From NCBI RefSeq assembly GCF_000378825.1, contig NZ_KB900388.1, positions 3,374,426-3,438,425 on the forward strand: a stretch of 64,000 bases of DNA, in the 5' to 3' direction. Source of the stretch: Salinispora vitiensis. Its GTDB lineage: Bacteria; Actinomycetota; Actinomycetes; Mycobacteriales; Micromonosporaceae. The notes beneath the pieces are model-generated. The model ran no database searches. It worked only from the letters and a program-made list of their open reading frames with translations, and had not been told where the DNA came from. Shown here one piece after another: positions 47,436-56,403 of the stretch (positions within the stretch are counted from its first letter, which is position 1; every line of letters starts with the position of its first letter). The translations under genes were made by a program, and so were the position numbers.

Positions 47436-48620
47436 CCGGCGGCCCGACTCGGCCGTCCGGGCGGTGTCGGCGTAGATGTCGAGCAGTCGCCGGGTGACCA
47501 CGTCCGGGTGGAAGGTGCGCTCGTAGCGGGCCCGAGCAGCCGGTGCCCGGCTGGCGGCTTCGGCGGCTGCCGCCGGCAGCGCGGCGGCCAGCGCGGCCGG
47601 GTCCGGCGGCACCACCCAACCGGCCGGTTCCGGAGTGTCGGCACCGACCAGGAACGGGATACCGCCGAGGGCGGTGCCGAGCACCGGCCGACCGGCGGCC
47701 AGCGCCTCGATGATCACCGTCGGCAGCACGTCGTGCCAGGTGGAGGTGGCCAGCACCACCGCGCTCGCCGCCAAGGCGGCGTGCACCCCGTCCCGGCCCA
47801 GCGGACCGAGGAAGGTCACATCTGCCCGCTCGGCCGCCGCCGCCTCCACCAGGGGTCGCAGCTCACCGTCCCCGGCGACCCGGAGCGGGCCGAGCGCACC
47901 CTCCGGATGCCGACGCCAGGCATCCAGCAGCAGGTCCAGCCCCTTCTCCGGGCTGAGCCGGCCGAGGAAGAGGAAGCCGGTGCCCAGCGGCGCCGGGGCA
48001 CCCGGGTCGGGGATCGCGTTCGGCTTCACCACAATCCGTTGCTCCGGGATGCCGTAGTCCCGGAGGTGCTCCGCGATCGAGGTGGTCAGCGCGATGAACC
48101 GGTCCACCGAACGCCAGGTACCCCGATGCACGGCGAGCGTCGTCGCCATCAACGCGCTCTGCGCCCGCGACCCCCGGTAGCAGCGGTGCACGACCGCCGG
48201 TACGCCCAGCGCCCGCCCCCGGCAGTCCTGGCAGATCGCCCCGTCCCGGAAGTACAGCCCGGACGAGCAGACCTGCCGGTAGTTGTGCACCGTCTGCACC
48301 ACCGGCACGCCGTACTGGTGCGCGGTCCGCACCACCCAGGGCGAGAGCAGCGGGTACGGGTTGTGCAGGTGCAGCACGTCCGGTTGGTGCTCGGCGAGCA
48401 GGCGACCCAGCTCCCGCTGGGCTCGTGGGGCGTAGATCGGGGAGATCGGCAGCAGCGCCTTCGCGGGCCGGGACATCGACGCGATCTCGTCGGAGCTACG
48501 CAGGAACGGCAGCACCTCAACCCCGGCCGCGGTCAGCTGGGCGATCTCCGCGTCGACGATGGTGTTCTCGCCGGACGGCTGAGCCTCCCGGTACCGGTTG
48601 TGCGCCACCACGATTTTCAT
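47424..48620 (-). CDS. GT4-family glycosyltransferase
   Basis: A 398-aa GT-B glycosyltransferase. The N-terminal acceptor domain has PDVLHLHNPYPLLSP and VQTVHNYRQVC with CRGRALG cysteines. The donor domain has FLGRLSPEKGLDLLLDAW and the E-x7-E region PTVIIEALAAGRPVLGTALG. It is oriented against the three-gene G1P/CDP-alcohol operon and overlaps its end by 12 bp. It may decorate the product of that operon or act on a cell-wall glycan. Confidence 0.88.
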   Translation of the reverse strand: MKIVVAHNRYREAQPSGENTIVDAEIAQLTAAGVEVLPFLRSSDEIASMSRPAKALLPISPIYAPRAQRELGRLLAEHQPDVLHLHNPYPLLSPWVVRTAHQYGVPVVQTVHNYRQVCSSGLYFRDGAICQDCRGRALGVPAVVHRCYRGSRAQSALMATTLAVHRGTWRSVDRFIALTTSIAEHLRDYGIPEQRIVVKPNAIPDPGAPAPLGTGFLFLGRLSPEKGLDLLLDAWRRHPEGALGPLRVAGDGELRPLVEAAAAERADVTFLGPLGRDGVHAALAASAVVLATSTWHDVLPTVIIEALAAGRPVLGTALGGIPFLVGADTPEPAGWVVPPDPAALAAALPAAAAEAASRAPAARARYERTFHPDVVTRRLLDIYADTARTAESGRRSAQ

Positions 48621-48644
48621 GGAACTTGAGGCTACCGTTGGTGG

Positions 48645-49505
48645 GTGCCCGAGCTACCAGAGGTGGAGGCGCTCGCCGACTACCTGCGCCAACGCGCCGT
48701 AGGCCGCCGGGTTGACCGGCTGGAGATCTCCGCGATCAACGCCCTGAAGACGTACGACCCGGCGCTCACGGCCGCGGCCGGCCGACCGGTCACCGACGCC
48801 CGGCGCCACGGCAAGTTCCTCGACCTGGTGCTCGGCGCCGACCTGCACCTGGTCGTTCACCTGGCCCGCGCCGGTTGGCTGCACTTCCGGGAAGAGTTCT
48901 CCACCCGCGTTCCGCTGCGCCCGGGCAAGGGACCGGTGGCGCTACGGGCCCGTCTCGACGACGGCTCCGGGTTCGACCTGACCGAGGCCGGCACCCAGAA
49001 AAGCCTCGCCGTCTATCTGGTGACCGATCCAACGGTGGTGCCCGGGGTGGCCCGGCTCGGTCCGGACGCGCTCACCGTGGACGCGGCCACCTTCGCCGAG
49101 CGGATCCGCAGCCGAAAAGGCCAGGTCAAGGGGGTACTCACCGACCAGACGGTGCTCGCCGGAGTGGGTAACGCGTACTCCGATGAGATTCTGCACACGG
49201 CGCGGCTGTCCCCGTTCGCGCTGACCACCCGGCTGACCGACGACCAGCTCGCCACCCTGCACGCGGCGACCCGGGATGTGCTCGGCGACGCGGTGTCCCG
49301 GTCGGTGGGGCAACGAGCCGCCGAGCTCAAGAGCGAGAAGCGCTCCGGTCTGCGGGTACACGCCCGCACCGGGTTGCCCTGCCCCGTCTGCGGCGACACC
49401 GTACGGGAGGTCTCGTTCGCCGACTCCAGCCTCCAGTACTGCCCCAGTTGTCAGACCGGCGGAAAGCCCCTCGCGGACCGACGGTTGTCGAGAATTGTAC
49501 GGTGA
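48645..49505 (+). CDS. Fpg/Nei family DNA glycosylase
   Basis: A 286-aa bifunctional DNA glycosylase/AP lyase. The N-terminal catalytic proline is followed by Glu (PELPEVEALADYL), the helix-two-turns-helix is in TDQTVLAGVGNAYSDEILH, and a zinc finger ends the protein (CPVC...CPSC). The Fpg/Nei class excises oxidised bases; the finger intercalates DNA. GTG start. Divergent from the glycosyltransferase gene (24-bp gap). Confidence 0.9.
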   Translation: MPELPEVEALADYLRQRAVGRRVDRLEISAINALKTYDPALTAAAGRPVTDARRHGKFLDLVLGADLHLVVHLARAGWLHFREEFSTRVPLRPGKGPVALRARLDDGSGFDLTEAGTQKSLAVYLVTDPTVVPGVARLGPDALTVDAATFAERIRSRKGQVKGVLTDQTVLAGVGNAYSDEILHTARLSPFALTTRLTDDQLATLHAATRDVLGDAVSRSVGQRAAELKSEKRSGLRVHARTGLPCPVCGDTVREVSFADSSLQYCPSCQTGGKPLADRRLSRIVR

Positions 49506-49593
49506 GTGAGGACGCTCACTTCTGGGCGTAAATAATCCGCCCGGCTGTGACGAAGGTCGGGATTGGGGTTCTACTCGAACGGCCATCCATCGG

Positions 49594-49599
49594 TATAGT
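49594..49599 (+). promoter_or_regulatory. Possible -10 element before the glycosylphosphotransferase gene
   Basis: TATAGT matches the -10 consensus well in an otherwise GC-rich 266-bp gap. No convincing -35 hexamer is seen. The remaining gap carries no gene that I can support. Confidence 0.35.
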
Positions 49600-49771
49600 G
49601 GCCCGGTCCCGGCTTCCGCAAAGGTCCGGAGCCGGCCAGCTGCCGATCGCCACCCCCCAGAAGCGAGGTCCTACCGGTCCGCGCTCGGGCCCGGGTGACG
49701 CATGGGAGACTGAAGTGGTGGGCGACACGGTCCCTCACTCCGAGTGAGCGGTCCGCGTCCTGCGGGAGGAC

Positions 49772-51337
49772 ATGAATGAGGTGACGACAAGCCTCCAGCG
49801 CCCGGTAACCAACGGAGGCCAAAGCAGAACGGTGCCGCACGTCGACAGCTTCGAGATCCAGCCGCCGGCACCGCCGTCTCACAACGGCGTACCTCGGTCG
49901 GCCTGGGCCCGTAGCCATCGTCGGGTCTCCCGTTGGCACCGCCCCTACACCGCGGCCCTGGTGCTCCTGGACTTCGCCGCCGCCGCCTTCGCGAGCTTCA
50001 CCGCCATCCGCGCCTTCGACCAGGCACGGTCCGGGTTCTACAACGACGGCCCGACCTGGTTCTACACCGTGGCGTGCCTGTTGCTACCGCTCGGCTGGCT
50101 GGCGATCCTCTGGTTCAACGGGTCCTACGACCGGCGCTACCTGGGCCTCGGTCCGGATGAGTTCAAGCGGGTGCTCCGGGCCGGCGTGGCGGTCTGCGCG
50201 ACCGTCTCCTTCCTGGCGTTCGCCACCAAGACAGATCTGTCCCGATATTCGGTCGGCACCGCGCTACTCCTCGCCCTGCTGCTGATTCTGCTGGTCCGGA
50301 TCCTGGCCCGATTCGTGCTGCACGTGCTCCGGCGCAACGCTGGCCGGGCCGCGCACCGAATGGTCCTGGTCGGCACCCTGCCCGAGTGCCTGGAGGTCCA
50401 CCGCCAGGTCACGCGGAGCCCCGCCGCCGGCCTGGTGCCGGTCGCCATCCACCTCACCGACGGCTACGCGGCTGCCCGCGGCGTGGAGACCCCGGTCCCG
50501 GTCTACGCGGGGCGGGACCTCCTCACCCTGGTTCGTGAGGTCGGCGGCGACACGATCGCGGTCTGCGGGTCAGCCAGCGCCGAGCCCGGCGAGCTGCGCC
50601 GGATGGCCTGGCAGCTCGAAGGCTCCGGCGTCGACCTGGCGGTGGTGCCGCAGCTGACCGACATCGCCGGGCCCCGGGTGCACATCCGCCCGATCGAGGG
50701 CCTGCCGCTGCTGCACGTGGAGGAGCCGACCCTCTCCGGTCCGGCGCTGCTGGCGAAGAACATGCTCGACCGGGTGGCCGCCGGACTCGGCCTGTTGGTC
50801 CTGCTACCGGTCTTTCTCGCGATCGCGGTCGCGATCCGGATCTCCGACCCGGGCCCGGTCTTCTTCCGACAGCCCCGGGTGGGCCACGAGGGGCGGACCT
50901 TCCGGGTCTGGAAGTTCCGCACCATGTACGTGGACGCCGAGGAGCGGCTGGCCAGCCTCGTTGACCAGAACGAGACCGACGGCATGCTGTTCAAGATGAA
51001 GCGGGACCCGCGGGTCTTCCCGGTGGGCCGCTTCCTGCGCGCCTCGTCCCTGGACGAGCTGCCCCAGCTGATCAACGTGTTGAAGGGGGAGATGTCGTTG
51101 GTCGGGCCCCGTCCGCTGCCCGCCGACGACGGTGACTTCCTCGGCGACGTACGCCGCCGGCTGCTGGTCAAGCCGGGCATCACCGGCCTCTGGCAGGTCT
51201 CCGGCCGCTCCGACCTCTCCTGGGACGAGGCGGTCCGCCTCGACCTCTACTACGTCGACAACTGGTCGCTGGCGTACGACCTGAGCATCCTGTGGCGCAC
51301 GGTCGGAGTGGTGCTCGCCCGCAAGGGCGCGTACTAG
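49772..51337 (+). CDS. Polyprenyl glycosylphosphotransferase (exopolysaccharide)
   Basis: A 521-aa priming enzyme. Four N-terminal helices (about 50-175) are followed by a cytoplasmic middle domain, a further helix (about 335-355, AAGLGLLVLLPVFLAIAVA) and the catalytic bacterial-sugar-transferase domain (PVFFRQPRVGHEGRTFRVWK, ASSLDELPQLINVLKGEMSL, VGPRP, PGITGLWQVSGRSD). It transfers a sugar phosphate to undecaprenyl phosphate to start a polysaccharide. The ATG is preceded by GGGAGGAC. A strong hairpin follows. Confidence 0.92.
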   Translation: MNEVTTSLQRPVTNGGQSRTVPHVDSFEIQPPAPPSHNGVPRSAWARSHRRVSRWHRPYTAALVLLDFAAAAFASFTAIRAFDQARSGFYNDGPTWFYTVACLLLPLGWLAILWFNGSYDRRYLGLGPDEFKRVLRAGVAVCATVSFLAFATKTDLSRYSVGTALLLALLLILLVRILARFVLHVLRRNAGRAAHRMVLVGTLPECLEVHRQVTRSPAAGLVPVAIHLTDGYAAARGVETPVPVYAGRDLLTLVREVGGDTIAVCGSASAEPGELRRMAWQLEGSGVDLAVVPQLTDIAGPRVHIRPIEGLPLLHVEEPTLSGPALLAKNMLDRVAAGLGLLVLLPVFLAIAVAIRISDPGPVFFRQPRVGHEGRTFRVWKFRTMYVDAEERLASLVDQNETDGMLFKMKRDPRVFPVGRFLRASSLDELPQLINVLKGEMSLVGPRPLPADDGDFLGDVRRRLLVKPGITGLWQVSGRSDLSWDEAVRLDLYYVDNWSLAYDLSILWRTVGVVLARKGAY

Positions 51338-51366
51338 CCGGCACCACACCGCTCCACCACCCGCGC

Positions 51367-51405
51367 GGTGCCGGCCGGAGCCCCTTGGCACCTCCGGCCG
51401 GCACC
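51367..51405 (+). terminator. Strong terminator-like hairpin
   Basis: GGTGCCGGCCGGAG (51367-51380) pairs perfectly over 14 bp with CTCCGGCCGGCACC (51392-51405), 11-nt loop. It lies between the glycosylphosphotransferase and the LytS-like kinase gene, which starts 8 bp later, and may also occlude that gene's leader. Confidence 0.7.
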
Positions 51406-51412
51406 GGCCAGG

Positions 51413-52648
51413 ATGCACCCCGTGAGTGGCAGCCTCTCCGCCGTCTTCGGTGTCGTCGCACTGGCGACCGCGCTGACGGCGACCCTCGTCGCGGTGCTGC
51501 GCCCGCGCGGCCGCCGCACCATCGCCACCGCCGCCCAGCGGGCCACCTACGAGGTGCTGCACACCGCCGGCCTCGCCGCCGAGCCGCTCCGCGCCGGGCT
51601 GACCGCCACGAACGCCACCAAGGCCGTACGCCACCTCCGGGTCCTGGTCGGGGCGGCCGGGCTGGCGCTGACCGACACCGCGGCGTTGCTCGCCCTCGAC
51701 GGGCGCGGCGCACACCACCAGGCCCAGCTCGTCGCGGCGGCCCGCCGGGTCGTGGCGGCCGGCCGATCGACCGTGCTCGGGGAGGCGGAGCTGCCCTGCG
51801 ACCGGGTGGACTGCCCGGTCCGGGGTGCCGTGGTCGCACCGTTGACCGGCGCGGATCGGCGGATCGTCGGCGCGCTGTTGGCCATCGCGGACGGGGCACC
51901 CGCGCCCGGCCTGGTGCAGGCGACGCTGGAGACCGCGCACTGGGCCGGTAGCCAGCTCGCCCTCGCCGAGCTGGACTCCTCCCGAGAGCGGCTGGCCCGC
52001 GCCGAGGTTCGCGCGCTGCGGGCACAGATAAGCCCACACTTCATCTACAACGCGCTGACGGCGATCGGGTCCTTCGTCCGCACCGACCCGGACCGGGCCC
52101 GGGAGTTGATCCTCGAGTTCGCCGAGTTCACCCGCTACTCGTTCCGGGCGCACGGCGACTTCACCACCCTGGCCGAGGAGCTCCGGTCGATCAATCACTA
52201 CCTGACCATCGAACGGGCCCGGTTCGGCGAGCGGCTCCAGGTGCGGCTCCAGGTCGCCCCCGAGGTACTGCCGGTGACCCTGCCCTTCCTCTGCCTGCAA
52301 CCACTGGTCGAGAACGCGGTCCGGCACGGGTTGTCCGGCAAGCCCGGCACGGGCATGGTGAGCATCGAGGCCCGGGACGCGGGCACCGAGTGCCACATCA
52401 CGGTGGAGGACGACGGGGTGGGGATGGATCCAGCCACGCTGACCGCCGGCATCGCCGAACTGGCCGCCGCCGGGAGCGCCCCGACGGGGGCACCGGGCGG
52501 GCAGGTGGGCCTGTCCAACGTTGACGAACGACTTCGGGCGGTTTTCGGGGACGAGTTCGGCCTGGTGGTGGAGACCGGCCTCGGCTTGGGTACGCGGGTG
52601 AGCATGCGGGTGCCGAAGTTCCATCCCGGCGTACGGGCGGGGTCGTGA
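51413..52648 (+). CDS. LytS-type sensor histidine kinase
   Basis: A 411-aa kinase. One N-terminal helix (about 8-30, SAVFGVVALATALTATLVAVL) precedes a GAF-like sensor part (about 60-185, with CDRVDCPVRGAVVAPL cysteines). The His_kinase domain (H209 in ISPHFIYNAL) and an HATPase domain (LQPLVENAVRHGL; DDGVGM) follow. Overlaps its LytTR partner by 4 bp. Such LytS/LytTR pairs next to a cation/acetate symporter are common in actinomycetes and may control it. Confidence 0.87.
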   Translation: MHPVSGSLSAVFGVVALATALTATLVAVLRPRGRRTIATAAQRATYEVLHTAGLAAEPLRAGLTATNATKAVRHLRVLVGAAGLALTDTAALLALDGRGAHHQAQLVAAARRVVAAGRSTVLGEAELPCDRVDCPVRGAVVAPLTGADRRIVGALLAIADGAPAPGLVQATLETAHWAGSQLALAELDSSRERLARAEVRALRAQISPHFIYNALTAIGSFVRTDPDRARELILEFAEFTRYSFRAHGDFTTLAEELRSINHYLTIERARFGERLQVRLQVAPEVLPVTLPFLCLQPLVENAVRHGLSGKPGTGMVSIEARDAGTECHITVEDDGVGMDPATLTAGIAELAAAGSAPTGAPGGQVGLSNVDERLRAVFGDEFGLVVETGLGLGTRVSMRVPKFHPGVRAGS

Positions 52649-53397
52649 CCGGGTTCCTCCGGGTCCTGGCGGTTGACGACGAACCACCGGCCCTCGACGA
52701 GCTGGCGTACCACCTGCGGGGCGACCCCCGGGTCGCCCGGCTACACACCGCCGGTGACGCCACCGAGGCGTTACGGGTGCTCCGGGACGGCGATGTGGAC
52801 GTGGTCTTCCTGGACATCCGGATGCCGGGGCTGGACGGGATGGAGCTGGCCCGGGTACTCCGCCGCTTCGCCCGGCCGCCGGCCATCGTCTTCGTCACCG
52901 CCTACGACGACGGCGCGGTGGACGCGTTCGACCTCGGTGCTACGGACTACGTCCGCAAACCGGTCCGGGCGCAACGGTTGGCCGAGTCGCTGCGTCGGGT
53001 GGTCGGAGCGCGGCGGGTGACCGTGCAGCCGGCGGCGCCGGCGTGGGATGAGGACCCGACGATCCCGGTCGAGCTGGCCGGGACGACCCGGATGCTGCCC
53101 CGGTCGGCGGTGCGCTGGGTGGAGGCGCAGGGTGACTACGTGCGACTGCACACCATCGACGATTCCCACCTGGTCCGGGTCTCCTTGGCGACCCTCGCCG
53201 AGCGGTGGGCTGACGCCGGCTTCGTCCGGATCCACCGCTCCTATCTGGTCCAGTTACGGCTCATCGCCGAGCTGCGGCTGGTGAACTCCGGCTACGTGGT
53301 GGTGGTCGACGCGACCGAGTTGCCGGTCAGCCGGCGGCACACCCGCGAGCTGAAGGAGAAGCTGATCCGGGCGGCCAAGCAGGACTGGGCCCGCTGA
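52645..53397 (+). CDS. LytTR-family response regulator
   Basis: A 250-aa regulator with a receiver domain (DDEPPALDEL, phospho-acceptor D57 in VVFLDIRMPGLDG, Lys in YVRKPV) and a LytTR DNA-binding domain (about 145-245: AVRWVEAQGDYVRLHT, GFVRIHRSYLVQLRLI). GTG start overlapping the kinase gene stop (4 bp). Probable local target: the symporter operon, with the prepilin peptidase gene in between on the other strand. Confidence 0.9.
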   Translation: MTGFLRVLAVDDEPPALDELAYHLRGDPRVARLHTAGDATEALRVLRDGDVDVVFLDIRMPGLDGMELARVLRRFARPPAIVFVTAYDDGAVDAFDLGATDYVRKPVRAQRLAESLRRVVGARRVTVQPAAPAWDEDPTIPVELAGTTRMLPRSAVRWVEAQGDYVRLHTIDDSHLVRVSLATLAERWADAGFVRIHRSYLVQLRLIAELRLVNSGYVVVVDATELPVSRRHTRELKEKLIRAAKQDWAR

Positions 53398-53401
53398 CCC
53401 G

Positions 53402-54124
53402 CTAGCGCAGCACGGCGACGAGCGCCGCCCCGAGCAGCGCCGGCCCGTACGGGATGGGGGTTCGCCGGCCGGCACGACCGGTCGCCAGCAGGACGCCGAC
53501 CAGCGGAAGGTTGACCAGCGGAGCGAGCAACACTCCGGTGACCACGGTCGGCCACCCCAGCCAGCCGAGGTAGAGCCCGAGCGCCGCACCGAGCTTCACG
53601 TCGCCGAAGCCGAGTGGGGACCGGGGCAGCAGCGTGAGCGTCAGGTAGCCAACCCCGCAGAGTACGGCGGCGAGCAGGGCCCGGCCCAGCGCCGGGAGCG
53701 CCGGGTCGGCCACCGCGGCGAGCAGCAGTAGCGCCAGCCCACCGCCGGCGGCGGCCCCCACCAACGGGTCGGGTAGCCGCAGCACCCGCAGGTCGACGGC
53801 GGCCAGTGGCACCCCGAGGGCAGCGAGCAGCAGAAACGCCGGCAGCGCCCAGGTGGCTCCGACGCCGGCCCCCACGATGCCGGTGACGGCGGCGCTGAGG
53901 GGCACGGTGATCGCCCATCCCGGAGTCAGTGGACGACGACAGTCCGGGCACCGCCGGGGTGCCCGCCACCAGGGTGGCCGCGTGCCGGCGCAGTCCGGGC
54001 AGGCGCTCCGCCAGGCGGGTCGGGGCAGACCGGTGGGCCAGTCGACCGCGTACCGGTCAATCAGCCCGGGCAGCAGCAGCCCCCAGCCGGCACCGGCGAC
54101 GGCGGCAACGAGGGGGAGCAGCAC
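53402..54124 (-). CDS. Second type IV prepilin peptidase-like protein (A24)
   Basis: A 240-aa integral membrane aspartic protease. Two CxxC pairs (C42/C45, C59/C62) and catalytic Asp residues at D111 (VDLRVLRLPD) and in LGFGDVKLGAAL (about 180) match the prepilin peptidase family. No pilin gene is adjacent, so it is an orphan here; it could process the Tad pseudopilins 30 kb away or others. The start is uncertain: GTG 54124 fits the family, but the frame is open to 54268. Confidence 0.8.
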   Translation of the reverse strand: MLLPLVAAVAGAGWGLLLPGLIDRYAVDWPTGLPRPAWRSACPDCAGTRPPWWRAPRRCPDCRRPLTPGWAITVPLSAAVTGIVGAGVGATWALPAFLLLAALGVPLAAVDLRVLRLPDPLVGAAAGGGLALLLLAAVADPALPALGRALLAAVLCGVGYLTLTLLPRSPLGFGDVKLGAALGLYLGWLGWPTVVTGVLLAPLVNLPLVGVLLATGRAGRRTPIPYGPALLGAALVAVLR

Positions 54125-54195
54125 GGCGGGAGCGTAGCGTCCGTCCGCCTCGCCCCGGCGTCTTCGCCCGTCCCACCCCGGCGTCTTCCCCGCGC

Positions 54196-54280
54196 CGGTC
54201 CACAAGTCCCGCCGCAGGTCAGAGCGGTTGTGGGTCGAAGTTATCCACAACAAGGAGCGCTTGTGCACAAGTTATCCACA
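54196..54280. promoter_or_regulatory. Cluster of DnaA boxes
   Basis: Two perfect DnaA boxes TTATCCACA lie on the plus strand at 54241-54249 and 54272-54280 (31 bp apart). Between them is the palindrome TTGTGCACAA (54261-54270), one mismatch from a box on each strand. A weaker CGGTCCACA lies at 54196-54204. No dnaA, dnaN, gyrB or parB gene is in the window, so this is not the usual oriC neighbourhood. Confidence 0.75.
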
Positions 54281-54351
54281 GGGCGGTGCGCTGCTTCACC
54301 GGCCAGCAGGGCAGCGCTTGACTTTCCCCGGAATCGAGCGAGACTGCCGGG

Positions 54352-54756
54352 GTGGTCGCCGCCGATGACCGCGTCTCCGCGCGGACCCGCATCGTGCTGG
54401 CCAATGTGGTCCGGCGCGAGCCCGACAGCGAGCGTCCCCGCACCGAGCACCCCCGCACCGAGCTCGCCGAGCAGACCCGGGTCGGCGAGGCGCTGGTCCG
54501 CGGCCTGGTCCGGGCGCAGCTGTCCCTGGCGTTGCGGCTCTGGCTGGTGGTGGCCGTCGGGCTCGGCGGCCTGCCGTGGCTGTTCGCCATCGCGCCATCG
54601 GTCAGCCGGGTCACCGTGCTCGGGGTGCACCTGCCGTGGGTGCTGCTCGGAGTGCTCCCCTTCCCGTTCCTGGTCCTGGTCGGCTGGGCGTACGTGCGCC
54701 TGGCCGAACGCAACGAGCAGGACTTCACCGACCTGATCCAGCGGCCGGAGCGCTGA
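54352..54756 (+). CDS. DUF485-like small membrane protein
   Basis: A 134-aa protein. A polar N-terminus is followed by two hydrophobic helices (about 58-80, LALRLWLVVAVGLGGLPWLF; about 95-117, PWVLLGVLPFPFLVLVGWAYV) and a charged C-terminal tail with RLAERNEQDFTDLI. Size and position directly before a sodium:solute symporter match the DUF485 (YjcH-like) partners of acetate permeases. GTG start 54352; it ends 2 bp before the symporter start. Confidence 0.75.
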   Translation: MVAADDRVSARTRIVLANVVRREPDSERPRTEHPRTELAEQTRVGEALVRGLVRAQLSLALRLWLVVAVGLGGLPWLFAIAPSVSRVTVLGVHLPWVLLGVLPFPFLVLVGWAYVRLAERNEQDFTDLIQRPER

Positions 54757-54758
54757 GT

Positions 54759-56393
54759 GTGGGCAACGGCTACGTCGCCACGGCGCTCGTCGCGGTCACC
54801 CTGATCACCGTCGGCATTGGCTTCTACGGTCTGCGCCTAGCCCGCACCACCTCGGACTTCCTGGTGGCGTCCCGGGCGGTCAGCCCGACCTGGAACGCCG
54901 CCGCGATCGGCGGGGAGTACCTGTCGGCGGCGAGCTTCCTCGGCGTCGCCGGTCTGATCCTCAAGCACGGCGTGGACGTGCTCTGGTATCCGGTCGGCTT
55001 CGCCGCCGGGTACCTGGCGCTGCTGCTCTTCGTCGCCGCGCCGCTGCGCCGCTCCGGGGCGTTCACCCTGCCCGACTTCTGTGAGCTCCGGCTGGGCTCC
55101 CGGCGGCTGCGCACCCTCGCCACCGCCTTCGTGATCTTCATTGGTTGGCTCTACCTCGTCCCCCAGCTGCAAGGCGCCGGGCTGACCCTGGCCACGTTGA
55201 CCGGCTCGCCCTACCCGCTGGGAGCCCTCCTGGTCGCGGCGGTGGTCACCGCGAACGTGGCGCTCGGCGGCATGCGCGCGATCACCTTCGTCCAGGCATT
55301 CCAGTACTGGCTCAAGCTGACCGCCCTCGCCGTACCGGCGATCTTCCTGGTGTTGCAGTGGCAGGCCGACGCCCGCCCTGCGGTGACCCCAGTGGAGGGT
55401 CCGACCTTCCGCACCGCGACCACCGTCGTGGTCGAACATCCCGCCACCCTCACCCTCCCCGACGGCCAGCTGCGGCAGGTACGCCCCGGTGACGAGCTGA
55501 CCTTCGCCGCCGGGCAACCGGTGCCCGACGTGGCCGGGGTCGCCACCGACCCGGCCGACTGGTTGCTGCCCGGCACCGGAGCCGACGAGCAGGGCATGTT
55601 CACCACCTACTCGCTGATCCTCGCCACCTTCCTCGGCACGATGGGCCTACCGCACGTGCTGGCACGCTTCTACACCAACCCGGACGGCGCCGCCGCCCGC
55701 CGCACCACCCTGGTGGTCCTGGCCCTGGTCGGCGCCTTCTACCTGCTGCCGACCATCTACGGGACACTCGGCCGGATCTACACCCCGCACCTGCTGCTCA
55801 CCGGGGAGACCGACGCGGTGGTGCTGCTCCTGCCCGGCGCGGCCCTGGGTACGGGGACCACCGGCCGGCTCCTCGCCGCGCTGGTCGCCGCCGGCGCGTT
55901 CGCGGCGTTCCTCTCCACCTCCTCCGGCCTGCTCACCAGCGTCGCCGGAGTGATCTCCACGGATGTGCTGGGCCGCGGCTCGGTACGCGGGTTCCGACTC
56001 GCCACCGTGCTCGCCGGCAGCGTGCCCACGGTGTTCGCGCTCAACGTCTCCGGGCTGGAGGTGTCCCAGGTGGTGGGGTTGGCGTTCGCGGTGGCCGCGT
56101 CGAGCTTCTGCCCGCTGCTGGTGCTGGGCATCTGGTGGCGGGGGCTGACCGCCCGCGGCGCCGCCGTCGGGGTGCTCGCCGGTGGGGGCGCCGCAGCCGG
56201 GGCGGTACTGGTGACCGTGCTCGGCCCCCCGCTGACCGGATGGCCGGCCACGCTCCTCGCGCAGCCAGCCGCCTGGACGGTCCCGCTCGCCTTCACCGTC
56301 ATGGTGGCGGTGTCGACGGCCACCCGCCGCCGCGTCCCGACCGATGTCGGCGCCACGATGCTCCGCCTGCACACCCCCGAAGCCCTGCGATAG
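54759..56393 (+). CDS. Cation/acetate symporter (SSS family)
   Basis: A 544-aa sodium:solute symporter with about 13 membrane helices, of the ActP/MctC type (EYLSAASFLGVAGLI, then QGMFTTYSLILATFLGTMGLPHVLARF, then AAFLSTSSGLLTSVAGVISTD). A long extracytoplasmic insertion (about 205-285) is rich in charged residues. GTG 54759 has GGAG upstream. With the DUF485-like gene and the LytS/LytTR pair it forms a monocarboxylate-uptake locus. Two pieces of this gene are duplicated downstream. Confidence 0.92.
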   Translation: MGNGYVATALVAVTLITVGIGFYGLRLARTTSDFLVASRAVSPTWNAAAIGGEYLSAASFLGVAGLILKHGVDVLWYPVGFAAGYLALLLFVAAPLRRSGAFTLPDFCELRLGSRRLRTLATAFVIFIGWLYLVPQLQGAGLTLATLTGSPYPLGALLVAAVVTANVALGGMRAITFVQAFQYWLKLTALAVPAIFLVLQWQADARPAVTPVEGPTFRTATTVVVEHPATLTLPDGQLRQVRPGDELTFAAGQPVPDVAGVATDPADWLLPGTGADEQGMFTTYSLILATFLGTMGLPHVLARFYTNPDGAAARRTTLVVLALVGAFYLLPTIYGTLGRIYTPHLLLTGETDAVVLLLPGAALGTGTTGRLLAALVAAGAFAAFLSTSSGLLTSVAGVISTDVLGRGSVRGFRLATVLAGSVPTVFALNVSGLEVSQVVGLAFAVAASSFCPLLVLGIWWRGLTARGAAVGVLAGGGAAAGAVLVTVLGPPLTGWPATLLAQPAAWTVPLAFTVMVAVSTATRRRVPTDVGATMLRLHTPEALR

Positions 56394-56403
56394 AGCGCGT
56401 AAC

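Noticed and set aside
50804-52687. Long minus-strand open frame (about 627 codons)
   Set aside because: Antisense to the glycosylphosphotransferase and LytS genes, with low-complexity Arg/Gly/His composition and no motif.
54196-54280. Chromosomal origin oriC
   Set aside because: DnaA boxes are present, but too few, and no dnaA, dnaN, rpmH, gyrB or partition gene lies nearby; treated as an isolated DnaA-box cluster.
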